Below, piece after piece: positions 33,601-45,481 of a stretch of 64,000 bases of DNA. The translations under genes were made by a program, and so were the position numbers. This DNA is from Plumapathes pennacea (Eukaryota; Cnidaria; Anthozoa; Antipatharia; Myriopathidae), in assembly GCA_964036295.1 (NCBI GenBank), contig OZ038472.1, positions 11,404,068 through 11,468,067 of the forward strand, written 5' to 3'. The notes beneath the pieces were generated by a model. The model was not told the origin of the DNA. It did not search any database and saw only the letters and a program-made list of their open reading frames with translations. Within the stretch, counting starts at the first letter, position 1. Each line of letters starts with the position of its first letter.

Positions 33601-34389
33601 AAGGTGAAGACTTTGAGTGAGGACTTTGTTACAGGCAGAGCAGTTTAATTCCGTAGATTGTGCAGGGGGTTAGGATCGGGTTTGTTTTCTCTGAAATCAG
33701 AAAACCCTATTATTGTCATTAATAAAGGTAATAGGACTGAGTGGAGTCCGATTCGGTCTGTAATCATACGAGTGATTACTAAAAAGGACGACCGCGCTTC
33801 GCGAGATCATAAATAATCATAAATATTACAATTTCTGAGAATGGAATGATCGTATAGCTTCAGCGTCTTATGCTGTACAATACATGAAAACAAAACACCA
33901 AGAAGTACCTCATCGCCGATCGATTTTTAACACGCGCGTACACGCTCTTGCTTATGATTGGTTAAGTCAACTGTCCGATTACAGAACAAAGAAGTCTCCG
34001 ATTACAGAACTATAAATGTCCATTTAATGGTTAATCGGGGGGTTATGAACCAATCACAATCGAGGAAATTGTAATATTAATGATTAACTACAGTCATACT
34101 GTGTTTCCTGTGCTAGAGCTATACTAAAAAAATATATATATCCTGTCTTTTGCGCCTCACCTGGCACGATTTAAGAGTTTTTAAATCTGCACATTTAGTT
34201 TTATTTCGTATCTCACGATCTAAAATTAAAGTAAATTGCTCTAAACATAACCCGAGGCCTAAAACAAAAGAAAATCTTAAATATCAAGCGCGCACAAAAA
34301 ATCCAGTATAAAAATTGCATGCATGCTAATAACGGCCATATAGAAAACTCTTATATCATGCCATAGTTGAAGTGACAACAAATCGTTTA
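33601..34389. other. Spacer sequence right of NLR block 1
   Basis: AT-rich, with a T-rich tract just left of it at about 33451-33478. Nothing recognisable. Confidence 0.4.
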
Positions 34390-34880
34390 AGCCCCATGCA
34401 CACTAGCAAGTTTTCTATGACAAGTTTTCTGTGACAAATGATTTGCTCGTGTATACGGTCGAGCAATTTTCTTTTAACAAGTTTTTGGATAAATGTTCGG
34501 TGTTTCTTTTCCTTCTGACTTGGAGTTCCATAAACTTTTCGCGTGATCTCAAAGCTTCCAGTAAGAGGCTAATTGCATTATATGGCTAATTCAAAGACTT
34601 TGTTGTCAATGTTGTGGATGCCGCCATCTTGACCGTGCGAACACGCTCGCAAAATGAAGACATGGGAACTAAAGTTTTTCGAAAAACTTTGACAAGTTTT
34701 CGTGTACACGAGCAAATTTCACCTGTGACAAGTTTTCCTTGTCATAAAAAAGCTAGCATGCCAGCTTTTCAGCAAATGCATTCGCCACATAAAATTTGCC
34801 CAAATTTTCTCATGTACACGAGCAAAAAAAACTTGTCGCAGAAAACTTGTCATAGAAAACTTGCTCGTGTGCATGGGGCT
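34390..34880. mobile_element. PIF/Harbinger-like MITE, 491 bp
   Basis: The ends AGCCCCATGCACAC and gtgtgcatggggct are inverted repeats that extend, imperfectly, about 50 bp through repeated 'caagttttct.tgacaa' units. They are flanked by TTA on both sides (34387-34389 and 34881-34883). A three-base TNA duplication fits Harbinger. The interior has further copies of acaagtttt and tgtacacgagcaa and no transposase. Confidence 0.72.
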
Positions 34881-34883
34881 TTA

Positions 34884-37104
34884 GCCGTCACGCAGCTGTT
34901 TTCGGGTGTGCTAAAAACAAGTGTGAAAAACTCCGATTTTCTTGTGCATATCTTATGTGTATAGAAAATACACTGAACTGATTTATAGTTAAGTATTTAT
35001 CTGGGTAAACACCGCGAACTACAAAATCTGCACTCAAACTCACAGTTTTGTGCAATGACCGCTGATTCATAAATAGATGTGACCGCACGGCCGAAGAATG
35101 TATTTCCGCAGTGACTGGAAAAGACTGCCGAGAATTTGAGTGTACTAAAATAAAGAATCGTGAATGTGGTTTGTGAACTCGTGGTGCGAAACATGTGTTT
35201 TAACTTTTGGAGGATAGAAATGTTTGAGTATTTGCCCTCAGCCAGTTTCCATGCTCAAAAAGCAAATTTTGCAGTAGTGAACCGACATTCCAAAAAGCAA
35301 AGGGAATAGTGCCAAAGTGCGGCTGACTGTTTTACGATGTATATACATTTTTCTTGTTTATGTCGTTGGAGCGTGACAATAAAATGTTCCAGAAGACCGC
35401 CCCTTCTTGTCTGCCGTACTTCCGGACTCTTCATGTGATCGACAAACCGTCAGCGCGATTTCTTCATGGCCCTTCAGCCGGGCCTTCGGCACAAAAAGGC
35501 GGGCACGGTAGCGTCGTATTTTTCCGTTCCCTTTGTCGTTGGTTGTATCTCTTCTAGCGAAGGTAAACTGCATGCTCCTTGCTCGGGATAAGTTGAATTT
35601 GCGCACATAATTGGAATTACAAGTATGGTTGTCATGCGTTTTCGCCCTAAAGGCGTTACATTTGGTTGACAAGAGTTTTATTTCAGTTTTAGATTCTGAC
35701 AGCATTAGCGCTCTCTATGGTAAGTTAGTGACAAGCGTTTCCCTGCTTTCAGCTCAAAGTCTAAGAATAATTGACCAATTGGCATACACGTGGTGTGAAT
35801 TCACATCTTGTACACACTGATTTAGGCCTGGCTTCCATATAACCCACCAACTGATCGCTCATGATCGCTGCTTTATGCTCGCTTGCGCAAAATTCAGCAG
35901 TGTGTACTGCACTTCCATATGAAAACCAAGTTTTATATTTACCTGTAAAATCTTGGAGTAGAATCTATAATCAGAAGCCATTTTGTACTCGATTGGTTTT
36001 TCTAGAATACGCACTGGCTCAGCTTCTGATATATATAAATTTCAGTTACGTTTATCAGACTTTCAGTTTAATAATCGGTCTTCAGTCTAGAGTATTCATT
36101 TCGGTCCATTCTGGATAAATTCGTTCGTCATTTAGTCACACCTCTGACGGTTTATATGAATGAATTGCATTTCTCTATTGTCACACGAACTGATTTCAAT
36201 CAAGTTGCGCCGGATTTGCATGATTGTGTCGTTTCGTTTGATCAATCATCTAGTACACGTATATTAGTCGCAGCTGGAGATTTAGTTGATTTTTCACTTA
36301 ATGTAAACGCACAAGCGGGCCCTTACAGTAGGCTTTGCTTATGACTGACTCTTGGCCAAGGCTGCAGTAAAGAGAGTCACGCATTACAGAGATAATAGCA
36401 GATTCTAAGGTTTCTTGAGCCAATGAACCGAACGCAATTAAACTTGGGGGGGTGGGGGAGGGAGACGCTTTTCTGTTTTTAAGGCATACAAATGGTGCAA
36501 TTTTTTACCGAAGTATATGAAAGGGTGAAGCCTCCGTGTATAAAAGTTTTTAAGTACCCCTGCCCCCCATTCAAGTTTCGTTGACTTGGTGAGAGAAATG
36601 AACTACGGAAGCCCTAAGCCTTCATGTGAAATGGTTTGCGACTAATGTGAATTTACAGAGATTAAAACTAGAACAACAGCGATACAACGAGAGGAAGTGA
36701 ACTATTATCTCTGGTTGGACTGGGGGAAGCACTTGGTGCAAAAAAAGTGGTCGCTTAAAGAGTTGGTCGCAACACCACAGAAGGCACAATAACTGAATCT
36801 TGAGCAAACTCAAGTTACAGTTAAAACAGTTATCAGATTGCTTATGGTGTCTAAAGACTCAGACACATTTTTAAAGAAGAAACTTTGTATGAAATACTGC
36901 AGCCGCAACATAGTCTAAATGTTCATCGCCTCGGTAGTCAATAAGGTAAACAGTATGTGGTTGCTGTCAAAAAAAATTCGGCACAAAACTGAACTAAACA
37001 GGAAGCACTATAAACACGTCACTATACATTTGTCCCTCATCCAGCAACCGGCTTGTGGTGTATATTAGCCATTCCGAAGTTCCAGGAGTTTAATCAAAAA
37101 CTTA
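34884..37104. other. Intergenic stretch without a supported gene
   Basis: Contains a GC-richer patch at 35390-35570 whose frames (67 codons plus, 115 minus) are unrecognised. There is an imperfect foldback with G-run ends at about 36435-36585 (acttgggggg against ccccccattcaagt), and unrecognised short frames at 35861-36344. Confidence 0.4.
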
Positions 37105-37133
37105 ATGAAAGTGAAAAAAAAAAAAAAAAAAAA
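37105..37133 (+). repeat. Poly(A) tract before a foldback element
   Basis: About 25 A residues immediately left of the long hairpin at 37138-37412. Confidence 0.8.
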
Positions 37134-37137
37134 AAAT

Positions 37138-37412
37138 TACCTCACCACAAGAAAGAGCACATCCAAATTAGTAAGTATTCTAAGTTTCAGCAAGATTGGC
37201 CCATCAAAAACCGAATGGCAAGCTTTTAAAAATTGTTAAAATAAGAGATTTTAGTATGGAGTGAGGGACGGCGTGTTCCCCGCTCCATACTAAAGTCTCT
37301 TATCTTTCTGATCTTTAAAAGCTTGCCATTCAGTTTCTGATGGACCATTCTTGCTGAAACTTGGCATACTTACTAATTTGGATGTGCTCTTCCTTGTGAC
37401 GAGGCTAATTTT
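37138..37412. mobile_element. Long foldback (hairpin) element
   Basis: The arms 37138-37262 and 37277-37412 are inverted copies. For example, gagcacatccaaattagtaag pairs with cttactaatttggatgtgctc, and tagtatggag with ctccatacta. The loop is about 15 bases and differences along the arms are few. It would fold into a stem of over 100 bp as RNA. No coding capacity. Confidence 0.8.
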
Positions 37413-38459
37413 TTCATTTTGATTAAGTCTGATTAATCTTCTGGAGCTTCGGACTGGCTAATAGGCTGGCTGGAGACAGAAAAGGAACATATAGATGGGA
37501 AAGACAAATTGAAAGAAACTCGTACACACCGGCTCCATACCCCAAGGTCAATCAGTTTCAAAATCTATTTTCAAAATCTAACTTACGACCTAAATTAAAT
37601 AAGAATCTCAATTACTATTACTGAATGTGAAATGCATGGTACGGAACCTAAGGAAATTAATGAAAAGAAAATGTTTGACGTTTGTGAACTTAAGGATTTA
37701 ATTGTTATGCAGATTTTGTTTGTCGACTGTCCTCTGAACCTTTAAGTTTACTGCAGCTTGAAAGTCGAGAGCACCCAACGAGGATATTTCTCAAAATACG
37801 TTTCTTTGTGTAAATACAATGGATATCCTCCCAAAAAGTAGTTCTTTTCGGCTTTTTTTCTGTTGCTGGCAAACACAGAGGTGTCCCACATTCCCAGGAA
37901 GGCAATTTCCGAATGTCCATTTCCCTTCAGATCAGTCCCGGAAAGATCTCCCAGTAACTGATCAAAACTTTTTTTTCCAGCCGGAAATAATAAATAACTG
38001 CTTCCAGGCTTTGGAATACATATTTTTCGGCGGCACAAAGCGATAGGTGGAAACTCTGTCTGTTTTCGTAAGCTATGCAAGACTCAATTTTGCCAGAGGC
38101 CCAAAAATGAGTCTCTTTTCTCAGCAAGCAGTAAACAAGAAACAAAACGCCCCAGCACAGGATGCTGTGTGGAACACTTATTTTGCGGAACAGCTCCGGT
38201 GGGTGCTCCTCGAACGTCAGCCATGACTGCCTGCATTTCGACTAAAAATCTCCCAACTCTGGTCCCTTATGTTACATATTTTGTGGTCCGGACTGGGAGA
38301 GTTTTAATTTTTTTAGTACTAGAATTTTAAACTAAGGTGAACTCCGGGACTTTTTTTTCTCTCTCTCTTTTTTTAGATTTCATTCGTTTGTATGGTTTTC
38401 TCGATTAAAGTAACAATATATAATATCTTATTTCACTGTAGGCTTTACTCTGCGGACTT
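37413..38459. other. Intergenic stretch without a supported gene
   Basis: Frames up to 110 codons on the minus strand (37748-38080) show no recognisable motif. Confidence 0.4.
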
Positions 38460-38765
38460 CACTTGACTGTACTGTATTGTTGCTATGGTGTTCTGTGTTG
38501 TGTCGTGTTCTTTCGTGTCCTCCTATGCTGTGCTGTGCAATTTCGTGTCGTGTTGTACCGTGTCGTTATTTTCGTTATGCTCGTGCTGTGCGATGTCGTG
38601 TTGTAATTTGCTGTGCTGTGTTGCGCTGTATTCTGTGCTGTGATGTGCTGTGATGTGATGTGTTGGTGTTGTGTTGTGTTATTTTGTGATATTTTGTGTT
38701 GTGTTATTTTGTGTTGTGTTTTGTTGTGTTGTGTTGTTTTATTTTGTGTTGTGTTGTGCGTTGAT
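38460..38765 (+). repeat. Low-complexity (TGTGT/TGTTG)n tract
   Basis: Irregular repeats of ttgtgttgtg, tgctgtgctg and tttcgtgtcg produce spurious Cys- or Thr/His/Asn-rich frames on both strands. Confidence 0.9.
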
Positions 38766-39255
38766 ACATTTCTTGTGCTGCACTGCACTGTGATAGAGAA
38801 TAGCATTATCATCTTTATCTTTCGCAGTTATGTAAGCCAAGTAACAAAAAACAAAAACAGGTGTAAGAATGTTTCTTGAGCTTTAGTGTCTTGATTTAAA
38901 ATGACAATATGTGCGTTATAAAGCTACTGGATTGCCCTCTGAGTCGAGAGATCCTGAGACAGGTGATTGCTCAGGGAAGTTCGATACTACTTGGTTTTCA
39001 TGTGACGTCATGGTAATCATGTTAATCTAACTACTGTGACTCCAGCGTGGTCGAAAGTTCTTTATCAGTTTTGAATCCCGACAGATTTGTCAGAAACCGA
39101 ATACTCATTCACAATGAAAATATCTGAGACACCTTTCATGTTGGTAATAAACTCAATCCATTGCCCCAAAGCAGTTCCAAAATGGGGATGATAAATACAA
39201 GCACGGCTTTCAGCTTAATCAACAACAGACATCTGGCTGTTCCGAAAATCCTAAA

Positions 39256-39475
39256 GCCTGATTTCCATATAATCGTCTCTGACGTAAGGATCGTCTCTGC
39301 ATTTCCGACGCAAGGATAGAATATGGTTCTATCGGGACGATCGAGTCGCTTCTGACATAAGGATCGTTTGAAACAATCGCAAGAGTGTTTCCATATAATC
39401 ATCCCGATCGCTTGACAAAAAATTCTGCGACAGAGACGATCCTTACGTCAGAGACGATTATATGGAAACCAGGCT
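39256..39475. mobile_element. Harbinger-like MITE, 220 bp
   Basis: The ends AGCCTGATTTCCATATAATC and gattatatggaaaccaggct are inverted repeats that extend about 45 bp (cgtctctgacgtaaggatcg). TAA flanks both sides (39253-39255 and 39476-39478). Confidence 0.75.
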
Positions 39476-39478
39476 TAA

Positions 39479-40689
39479 GTGAACTTGAGTTTTTAATGCC
39501 AAAGAAAAACATCCATCTTACCAATTGTTTGTATAACATTGCACGTATCACGAATCGACCAATCACGAGCGTGGGAGTACACGACAATTGCCGTCATACA
39601 CTTAATTCAAAATTGTCTAGCCTGAGGACAATTTGAGAACTTTTCATAAAAATTCATGCAATAAGCAAAAGCCATATTTTTAGCAGGCATTGAGTTTGGC
39701 GCAGTGAGAGTCTTTCAGACAAGGCTTAACAGAAGAGACTCAGAGAGACAAGTTTACTTATTATTTTCATTCACAGTAAGTTGGTTATTCTAAGTCCTTG
39801 ATTGTTACTGCGTTTTTTTTTTACCGCCACCCCGACAAAGACCAAAACTTTATGTTTAGATATGAAATATCGTACACTGGCCGGCTGTTCGCCAAAATGG
39901 CCACTGTTGCCACACAAAAATGTTTGTCGGGAATTCCTCCAAGTCTTCTGTGTTTTGTCCGTAAGTTGTATTTCTTGGCAAAGGATGTTATGAACATTTT
40001 CGCCAAAGAACAATCATACACATTTGTCATTGAAATGCATGATGTTTTCATGATTGCAAACGAAGGCGAAAGCTAGTGATTTGAAATATTTCAGTAGGCA
40101 TTCAGAAAAAAGTTACCATTAGTAATAAGGTTCAAAAAGCATAATCGTGCCCACAGGAAGACTTAATGTAAGTTGTATTTATATTCAAACACATCAGTGT
40201 GCGAAAGTTAATGAAGTTGGCAGGTGTTGTGGATGAGGAGAGTCTATACTGATAGAGAATACCGCGATACATGTAGTGGTATTACGATCCAGAGTTTTAT
40301 TAAATTATTGATAACAATATGGTCAGCAACAGCAAAACAAGCGAAGGAAGTATTTTGCGCGAAGAAAACCGTTTTAAACCGAGAGTCTTGCTCCCCAGTT
40401 ATTGTTCAGTTTTACAACGTGGAGGCGCGGGCCTGGGCAAGATACAGTAATTAAGAGTGAGAAAGTGAATTTTTGTTGAGTTTAGTTTGGCTGTGTGTTT
40501 TGAATACATTTTGCAAAAAGTGATTTTGTAACCCATACATTATCTGCTCATGAGGCCTCTGATTGCTCGCACAGTGCTAGATTCTTTAGCGTGTAAGAGT
40601 ACATTGTGGTAACAGAGAGATGAGTTAAAGGCTAGCTAGTTACAACAGGTGTTTGTCGGAGCCCAAGGCTGTGTGGATCTGATCTTTCT
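39479..40689 (+). other. Spacer with a candidate isolated first exon
   Basis: caaaATGG at about 39895 opens a frame (MATVATQKCLSGIPPS) ending at a consensus donor gtaagt near 39961. No downstream exon could be linked, so a gene is not called. The rest shows nothing. Confidence 0.25.
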
Positions 40690-40970
40690 TTTTTTTTCTT
40701 ATTTACTTTGGCTCCGTTCACATTTGTAAAAACTAACAAAAATAATGTTGACATATATACATTTTTTAAGTATCAACAGCATTATGTTGCCGACAAACAC
40801 TTCCGTCGCTCCCAAACTTCGAGTAAGTCTAATCTTTCATTTCTTTTTAATTTACTTTGGCTTCGCTCACATTTGTGAAACTAACAAAAATAATGTTGAC
40901 ATTTTATACATTTTCAAGTATCAACAGCACTATGTTGCCGATGAACACTTCGTCGCTCTCAAACTTCGAC
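40690..40970 (+). repeat. Tandem duplication, unit about 140 bp, two copies
   Basis: Ordered matches between copies include tttactttggct.cg.tcacattt, actaacaaaaataatgttgaca, agtatcaacagca.tatgttg and cttcgtcgctc.caaacttcga. Confidence 0.8.
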
Positions 40971-41274
40971 TAAATCGTCGCCTTGCTCTTTCTTAGTGGT
41001 TAGTTAATATTAACTCAGTGTTCATGTGACGTCAGACGGAGATTGCTCTTTCTTAGTGATTAGTTAACATTAACTATCTAGTCAAAGTGAAAACCGGCCC
41101 CTTTCTGTAAAATTGGAAGTAATCTTGTAATCTTGAAAGTAATGCTTTGCTTCTCTAAAATAGTTTTACTCTTTGCACGCATAACAGAAAAATTATGGTT
41201 TCTGTTGTTTGTCATTATTTTTTTCCTTTCTACTTCTAATTCGGCCTTGATTCTTGTTTTAATAATAAGTATAA

Positions 41275-41334
41275 CGGCTCGTGCAATTCTGGTACAATTT
41301 TCAAACATCACTCGTGACGTAAATCATTAATTGC
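41275..41334. repeat. Short inverted repeat (cgtgcaatt)
   Basis: ggctcgtgcaatt on the left against aattgcacgagc on the right. Nearby (41528-41580) are further palindromes built on gcactcagtgc. Confidence 0.6.
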
Positions 41335-41639
41335 ACGAGCAACTCATATGATTACTTATTTTGTTCGTTGGGGTTCAAACTAAATTCTCTCATTTTAAGG
41401 ATGCGTTAATGTCACAGTTGACAACTTGTTTTCTAACACTGAAATCTAACTCTTGTCGGATATAGTCGTGAAAAAAGTACAGAAAGCACAGAAAACTATA
41501 AAAAGAGATTGATTGCCATGGTAGCGTTAATTGCACTCAGTGCAATTAACATTTTAAATTGCATTCAGTGCAAATTAACGATAAACTTGCTTGCTGTCAG
41601 CCAATCAGATTGCATATTTTTGTTATAGTCGTATGATAA

Positions 41640-41673
41640 TAATGACAATATTAGTAATAACAATAATAATATC

Positions 41674-41741
<68 letters not shown>

Positions 41742-41742
41742 A
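41640..41742 (+). repeat. (TAA)n microsatellite
   Basis: AAT/TAA repeat of about 100 bases, preceded by imperfect units. Confidence 0.95.
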
Positions 41743-41915
41743 GGAGATTAAACCAATATATTGTATTTGAGATTCATATTTCGGTACTGATTCACGGCTT
41801 TCATGAAAAGCAATCCCTTTGTTATGAGAGTTAGCTTTATTTGTATGCGCATCAAACTAATCTCATAATAATTGTTTTTTGCACTGGGCCTCGTTTTGAA
41901 TCAGAGGCAGTAGGT

Positions 41916-42035
41916 ATGCCGGAAAAATCCTATTCAGTTATACAACTGCTACTCTATATTCTTATGTTGTTGTTCTCGCTCTTGTTTTCAGTTGAAAACC
42001 AGCGCATCCTAAAACGACTGAATTGCTCGAGGTAG
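41916..42035 (+). other. Signal-peptide-like frame cut off from the GPCR by a stop
   Basis: An ATG-initiated 39-codon frame (MPEKSYSVIQLLLYILMLLF, then SLLFSVENQ) that looks like a signal peptide plus a short extracellular segment with an NCS sequon. It ends in TAG at 42033-42035. It is in the same frame as the GPCR, and the 27 codons between the TAG and the GPCR ATG are open and carry sequons NVT and NST. Either this is a nonsense change in a longer receptor, a uORF, or a short intron was missed. Confidence 0.5.
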
Positions 42036-42116
42036 GAGACAGACATCATCGTTAACGTAACAGACTTCAACTCAACTAATGCTCCTAAAGGTTCTTCATC
42101 AGAATATTTGAGCACC

Positions 42117-43181
42117 ATGGCAATAGTGAACATCAGTTTACAAAGCACCATCGTTCTTTTTGGCATAATTGGAAATATCCTTGTTTGCATTGTGATTCTA
42201 CGAAAGCCCAAAATGAAATCCGTCATAAGCCATTATCTCCTAAGTTTAGCGGTGTCTGATCTGGGCATTCTCACCGTCAGCTTCCCCATCGCCACTATGA
42301 GAGTGTTCGCTAATAATTGGCTTCTAGGAAGGGTAGGGTGTTTGTTTGTTTTTCCAACAAGTGACCTGTTCTTGGGGGCATCTATCTGGTCAATCAAAGC
42401 CATAGCTATCGAGAGGTACAGGAATATCGTTGGATCAAGTCGCTTTAGTCGCAACAGGTCTACAAAACCAGCGAAAATAGTCATCCCCTTGATTTGGGCT
42501 GCGTCCTTCTTGGTTAGCTCCGTACCGATGTTTATCGTGATCGAGTATAATTCCGAGAATAGATCCTGTATTCTCGGGTGGCCCGAGGGTGAAGGATGGC
42601 ACGTTGCGTATTTTGTGGCCTTATCAGTTCTTTGGTACATGATTCCACTCCTGGTAATAACTTACACCTACATCCATATTTCGCGCGCACTAAAACAGAG
42701 TGAAACATTCCAGCAGGCATCGATGCCCTTCGACGAATCAGTAGAAATTTCCCAGAAACGTCTTCAGAGGAGTCCCTTTACGCGCCAGTCAACAAGAGCA
42801 AGAATGCGTCGCCAGAACAACAAAGCGAAGAGAATCTTGACGCCTCTTGTAGTCTTATTCGCTGTCACCATGCTTCCTCTTAGCACTCTTCGCATTGGTC
42901 AGTTCCTTTGGGGTCACGTGATCTCTCCAGAAACTGACCTCGATCTTTTCATTGTCGTAATTTACGGAGTAATAATCAACTCATCTCTGAACCCAGTTAT
43001 CTACTGCATTGTCAGCAAGGAATTCAGACAAGGTTTTAAAGACATATTTAATTGTATCAGCTGCAGAAAACAAAAGGTATCCCGCCAATTCTCGCTGAGC
43101 ACGACTCGCACGACTCGCAGCTCCAAAGGTTCACTAAAGAAGCACTTGAGTACTCCACTACGTCATGTTGTATCCTTGTAA
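42117..43181 (+). CDS. Class A (rhodopsin-family) G-protein-coupled receptor
   Basis: 354 codons, intronless, seven hydrophobic segments; expected to sit in the plasma membrane and couple to G proteins. TM1 has FGIIGNILVCIVIL (GN motif), TM2 LLSLAVSD (LxxxD), the end of TM3 AIERYRNI in place of DRY, TM4 PLIWAASFL, TM5 WYMIPLLVITYTY, TM6 LVVLFAVTMLPL, TM7 INSSLNPVIYCIVS (NPxxY). Cys in VGCLF and SCILGW fit the TM3-ECL2 disulphide. The usual Trp of CWxP in TM6 is Met. The third loop is basic and Ser-rich, and the C-tail is Ser/Thr-rich. The start at 42117 has a strong context (caccATGG) and leaves only a short N-terminus with an NIS sequon. The ligand class cannot be told; peptide-receptor-like by general look. 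Confidence 0.9.
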   Translation: MAIVNISLQSTIVLFGIIGNILVCIVILRKPKMKSVISHYLLSLAVSDLGILTVSFPIATMRVFANNWLLGRVGCLFVFPTSDLFLGASIWSIKAIAIERYRNIVGSSRFSRNRSTKPAKIVIPLIWAASFLVSSVPMFIVIEYNSENRSCILGWPEGEGWHVAYFVALSVLWYMIPLLVITYTYIHISRALKQSETFQQASMPFDESVEISQKRLQRSPFTRQSTRARMRRQNNKAKRILTPLVVLFAVTMLPLSTLRIGQFLWGHVISPETDLDLFIVVIYGVIINSSLNPVIYCIVSKEFRQGFKDIFNCISCRKQKVSRQFSLSTTRTTRSSKGSLKKHLSTPLRHVVSL

Positions 43182-43624
43182 TTTGTCAGTGCAGCGTAAG
43201 GGGTAGATGACGACGGTGAATAGTGACACTTTTGTTCTATAATTATTGATGAACACGTATTCTTTACTATCGAATCTTTTGCCCACAGCCAAATATACCT
43301 CAGTAGCGAAGTGGGTAGGGAACCATTTTTGAAGGAATTAAATAAATTCAAGAATAAACAGTTTTCAGTAAAAATAGTGCTAAAGTGCTCTTTGTGGCCA
43401 TCTTTTTGCATCTGCTTGTTTTGATGTTTGTATATTTCGTTCAAAATTTTTAGCCACGTAAACGATTAACATGTGATGTATTAAGTGAGCCACTAAAAAT
43501 AACGTAGATTGAGGGTATTTCGGCTGGCCAAAACTCTCTTATTATCATGGTGTCCCCATATATTTTAGTGCGTTATTGCAATGATCTGTTATTGGTGAGC
43601 AAATAAACAGAGTTTGAAGGATTT
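43182..43624 (+). other. GPCR 3' flank
   Basis: AT-rich; AATAAA-like signals at about 43341 and 43600. Nothing else seen. Confidence 0.4.
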
Positions 43625-44076
43625 TTCATTACAGCTGCTTCTATTACATCAAGCAGTCGCTAATAGATTACTCTGTTGAATTTTCACCCGGGAGTGGAGG
43701 TGTATTCCCATAATTATTTCATTCTAAACTTGGGTATCAATTTAGTTTGGACTGAAATGGGAACACAGGTCTGAAATAAGGTTTGGGAAAAATCGAACAG
43801 CTTTGTCTGAAACAAGGTCGGAGTTTTGAGAACCTGCGGCACACTCCCACCCAAAATTATCAGGAGTACCCCTCCTCCTCCGGGATGTTTCCGTCCGTGC
43901 TCGACATCCCAGTCTCCTAACCGTCAAAGTAGTTCCAGGCTCTCATTTCCCTATATGGTATTTTCGCATACCATCATTTCCGGAAAGGTTGCTCGTCGCC
44001 ATGTTGTGTATGCGGGGAGGCGTTGCTCGAGATTTTCTCTTTTTGTGTGACTTCTGTGGTCTGTAAGTCTGAGGTA
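43625..44076 (+). promoter_or_regulatory. Dispersed repeat plus putative NLR2 promoter and leader
   Basis: The repeat part resembles 12061-12450. The end (about 43970-44076) has tttccggaaagg, gtcgccatgttgtg and the uninterrupted ggggaggcgttgctcgag, then a donor after tctgag. This is the intact version of the NLR1 promoter split by the Mutator-like element. Confidence 0.45.
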
Positions 44077-44529
44077 AGAAACTTATCAACATAACTTTGT
44101 TAATTTTGTGCTGTTTTAAGGGATTTTGAGCCGGAAGTTTACAGCGTTGTATCGTAGCGTTTACACAGAGATTGAAAACATACCCATCGTGAGATCTCGA
44201 TCTCGATCGATCGAAGTTTCTTTGTGGAACACTGGTATTGAATCCGTTTTGTGTGGCTATTGCGTGAGACTGGTGTGGTTTTCGGTCTAGTTTGTCATAA
44301 CGGGCTCGTTCACGGGCGTTCGACTCTAATGATTAGAACAATTTCAACATTCTCGCTCGAAGGCCGTCGAGCGAAGCGACGCGAGCTGAAATTATTTGAT
44401 GGCTATTGAGGGCAGGTGCCTCAGGTTTGAAAACCTAATTGCTGCGAAAAGCTAAGTCGCTGCGAAACGCAGTTTATGGGGAGGAAATTAAGTGATTTTA
44501 GCTTTACAATACTACTAATTTCCGTGATT

Positions 44530-45051
44530 ATGCACCTATCAATGTTAAGCCCAAGGGGGGAGGGGGGGGGGGGGAGTTTACGTGCAAGGGGTGGGGATTT
44601 GACTTTTTGAGAAAATTTTTTTATCAAATTCCCCACTCTGAGGATAGAAATATTGGTCAAATCAGATCAAGTTACCCCCACCCACGGGACGACTTCAAGT
44701 GAACTTTCTTACACTGTATATGCAATTGAGTAAGGAAAACGGATGAACAGCAAGACAGAGAATAACACCAACTCAAAGCAAAACTCAAAATCAGTTAATG
44801 ACCCATGCACTCCACTATTATTATTAAATTGAGCGCTAACATTAGCGCTTACCTAGCACTTCCAAGATGGCTGCCGGGAATGGCACGAGTTTAGGCCCAA
44901 GTCCTCTACACGAAAAATCCAAACTTCCTCACCCTGGGGCCGAGAATCAAGGTCAAATTCCTGGAGGTGGGGGCCACAAGAGCAATCAAATCCCCCACAT
45001 CTGCCCGTATCCCCCCCCACCTCACCTTGGGCTTAACATTGATGGGTGCAT
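44530..45051. mobile_element. Complete MITE with ~27-bp inverted ends
   Basis: Left atgcacctatcaatgttaag plus cccaagg; right ccttgggcttaacattgatg plus ggtgcat. G- and C-runs lie just inside the ends. The NLR1 copy (14911-15401) lacks the right end. Confidence 0.7.
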
Positions 45052-45481
45052 GTTTGTAAGTGAACAGTGCTCAAAATTAGCGGTCATCTGAGATGACCAA
45101 AAGTTTACCTGGACGTCTGGGTTTTCTGCCAAATTGATAGTCTGGTCATCCAGGAGAAAACCCTCCGGGCAAACTAATTTGAATTTGAAAACTAAATGTT
45201 TTCGATTCAAAATGTCAGAGCTGTTTTTGCATGACTGTTGAAAGTAATATTGTGTGGTTACTTTGTTTTTGCATTTGCCTTGCTTTGTGATTGGTCCTGA
45301 ATGCCACATCACACGAGGCAATTTTCTCTACTAAATTGTCTCTTTGTGTTGCAACGATTGCTTTGGAATTGGTTTCCGACACTCACTCGAAAAGCATTAG
45401 AATCACATGTCAGACTTAAACTACAATGCTCAGAATGCTAATTTAATTTCAGATTCTATTAAAGTTCAAGCTTGAAGAAGA

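Noticed and set aside
38483-38812. His/Thr/Asn- and Cys-rich frames
   Set aside because: Low-complexity TGTGT tract.
39798-40076. 92-codon plus-strand frame as a gene
   Set aside because: It crosses a consensus donor, has no recognisable domain and no linked exon; kept only as a candidate exon in the spacer entry.
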